Positions 6,547 through 6,939 of a DNA stretch of 6,939 nt are shown here, one piece after another. The stretch is from assembly GCA_903930665.1 (NCBI GenBank), contig CAIYZI010000193.1, forward strand, positions 1 to 6,939. Direction: 5' to 3'. A program made the position numbers and the translations under genes. Each line of letters opens with the position of its first letter. Position 1 is the stretch's first letter. This stretch comes from an uncultured beta proteobacterium. Lineage in GTDB: Bacteria > Pseudomonadota > Gammaproteobacteria > Burkholderiales > Burkholderiaceae. Under the pieces are notes generated by a model, which saw only the letters and a list, made by a program, of their open reading frames with translations, made no database searches and was not told the DNA's origin.

Positions 6547-6939
6547 ATGGAATTATAAGAATCTATAAAAATTGATAGTGAGATTATTACTCAAAATGAT
6601 TATGAATTTATCAAGTCATGCTTCAAAAAATAAGTGAAGGATGTTGAGTTACTATACAGTGGTAGTTGAGATGGATACAATTCAAGAATTTTCATAAGAA
6701 ATGTGATAATAAAGGACCAACTATAACTATTCTCACTAATGAATATGAAAAGATAATTGGAGGTTACACTTCTGTTTCTTGGACATCTGAATATATGTAT
6801 AGACAAGATGAAGAGGCATTTTTATTCTCAGTGACAGGTGGTTAGAAGCTATTTCAATATCAAAATGAAGATATTGTTATCTCTCATGGCTTAGATTATG
6901 GTCCTTCATTTAGTAATGACTTAGTTCTTCTAAATCAAA
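6547..6939 (+). pseudogene. TLDc-domain gene fragment, eukaryote-like, AT-rich, frame broken under the bacterial code
   Basis: No bacterial gene is callable here, but the plus strand reads as a TLDc domain (TBC/LysM-associated, mainly eukaryotic, implicated in oxidative-stress protection and V-ATPase binding). In one frame, 6550-6675 gives NDYEFIKSCFKK, then VKDVELLYSGS, a stop, and DG, matching the family's LLYxGSRDG. The frame then shifts by one base at 6676-6677 and continues from 6678 as QFKNFHKKCDNKGPTITI, IIGGYTSVSWTS, DEEAFLFSVTGG, a stop at 6843-6845, then KLFQYQNEDIVI and DYGPSFSNDLVLLNQ to the edge. The cysteine-aspartate pair, the GGYTSVSW block and the YGPSF block are all in the expected order and spacing. 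In-frame stops are TAA at 6556 and 6631, TGA at 6667 and TAG at 6843. G+C is about 29%, arginine after the shift is AGA and glutamine CAA, unlike the bacterial genes. It may be ciliate DNA, a transferred pseudogene, or an assembly join. Confidence 0.72.

Noticed and set aside
6625..6633. AAA-TAA, the motif of Euplotes +1 programmed frameshifting
   Set aside because: A +1 shift here leaves the LLYSGS frame instead of entering it; the TLDc-like sequence continues in the same frame through the TAA.
6600..6806. 68-codon minus-strand open frame in the AT-rich tail
   Set aside because: It lies opposite the TLDc-like plus-strand frame, resembles no family I know and has no ribosome site. It is an antisense shadow.

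Overview
The first 6.5 kb is ordinary bacterial chromosome of moderate G+C (darP hand-counts at about 43% in its first 60 bases). The protein families and their sequence style suggest a betaproteobacterium of the Burkholderiales. A freshwater Polynucleobacter-like organism is my best guess, made from gene content and base composition and not from a database match.

Layout. From 1 to 5486 everything lies on the minus strand. Read in the direction of transcription it is a GMC-family FAD oxidoreductase (3867-5486), an EamA-type metabolite exporter placed 6 bases behind it (2928-3860), a branched-chain amino-acid (LIV/HAAT) ABC-transporter binding protein (1562-2758), then the permeases livH (528-1406) and livM (enters at 528 and runs off the left edge). 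A GC-rich hairpin at 1466-1486 separates the binding protein from livH, a usual place for partial termination. The GMC gene shares a 155-base divergent intergenic region with darP (5642-6169, plus strand), a 50S assembly factor. That region holds two small palindromes and a candidate promoter. Behind darP are short tandem repeats, then the C-terminal end of an acyltransferase-3-like membrane protein on the minus strand (6220 to about 6543).

The surprise is the right-hand end. At about 6541 the acyltransferase reading frame stops being recognisable and composition drops to about 29% G+C by hand count. The last ~395 bases, on the plus strand, encode a recognisable TLDc domain, a family found mainly in eukaryotes. 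The frame is broken under the bacterial code. Three of its four in-frame stop codons are TAA or TAG and fall where glutamine would fit, as in ciliates such as Tetrahymena and Paramecium. The fourth (TGA) and a one-base frameshift lie within about 10 bases of each other. The simplest readings are a chimeric join between a bacterial contig and DNA of a co-sampled protist, or a recent transfer of eukaryotic DNA into the acyltransferase locus. The window starts and ends inside genes, which would suit a short metagenomic contig, but this cannot be settled from the sequence.

How the genes work together: LivJ-, LivH- and LivM-type proteins form a high-affinity importer whose ATPases would lie beyond position 1. 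The GMC oxidoreductase and EamA exporter look like a co-transcribed pair for oxidising an alcohol-type substrate and exporting a metabolite. The substrate of neither can be read from the sequence.
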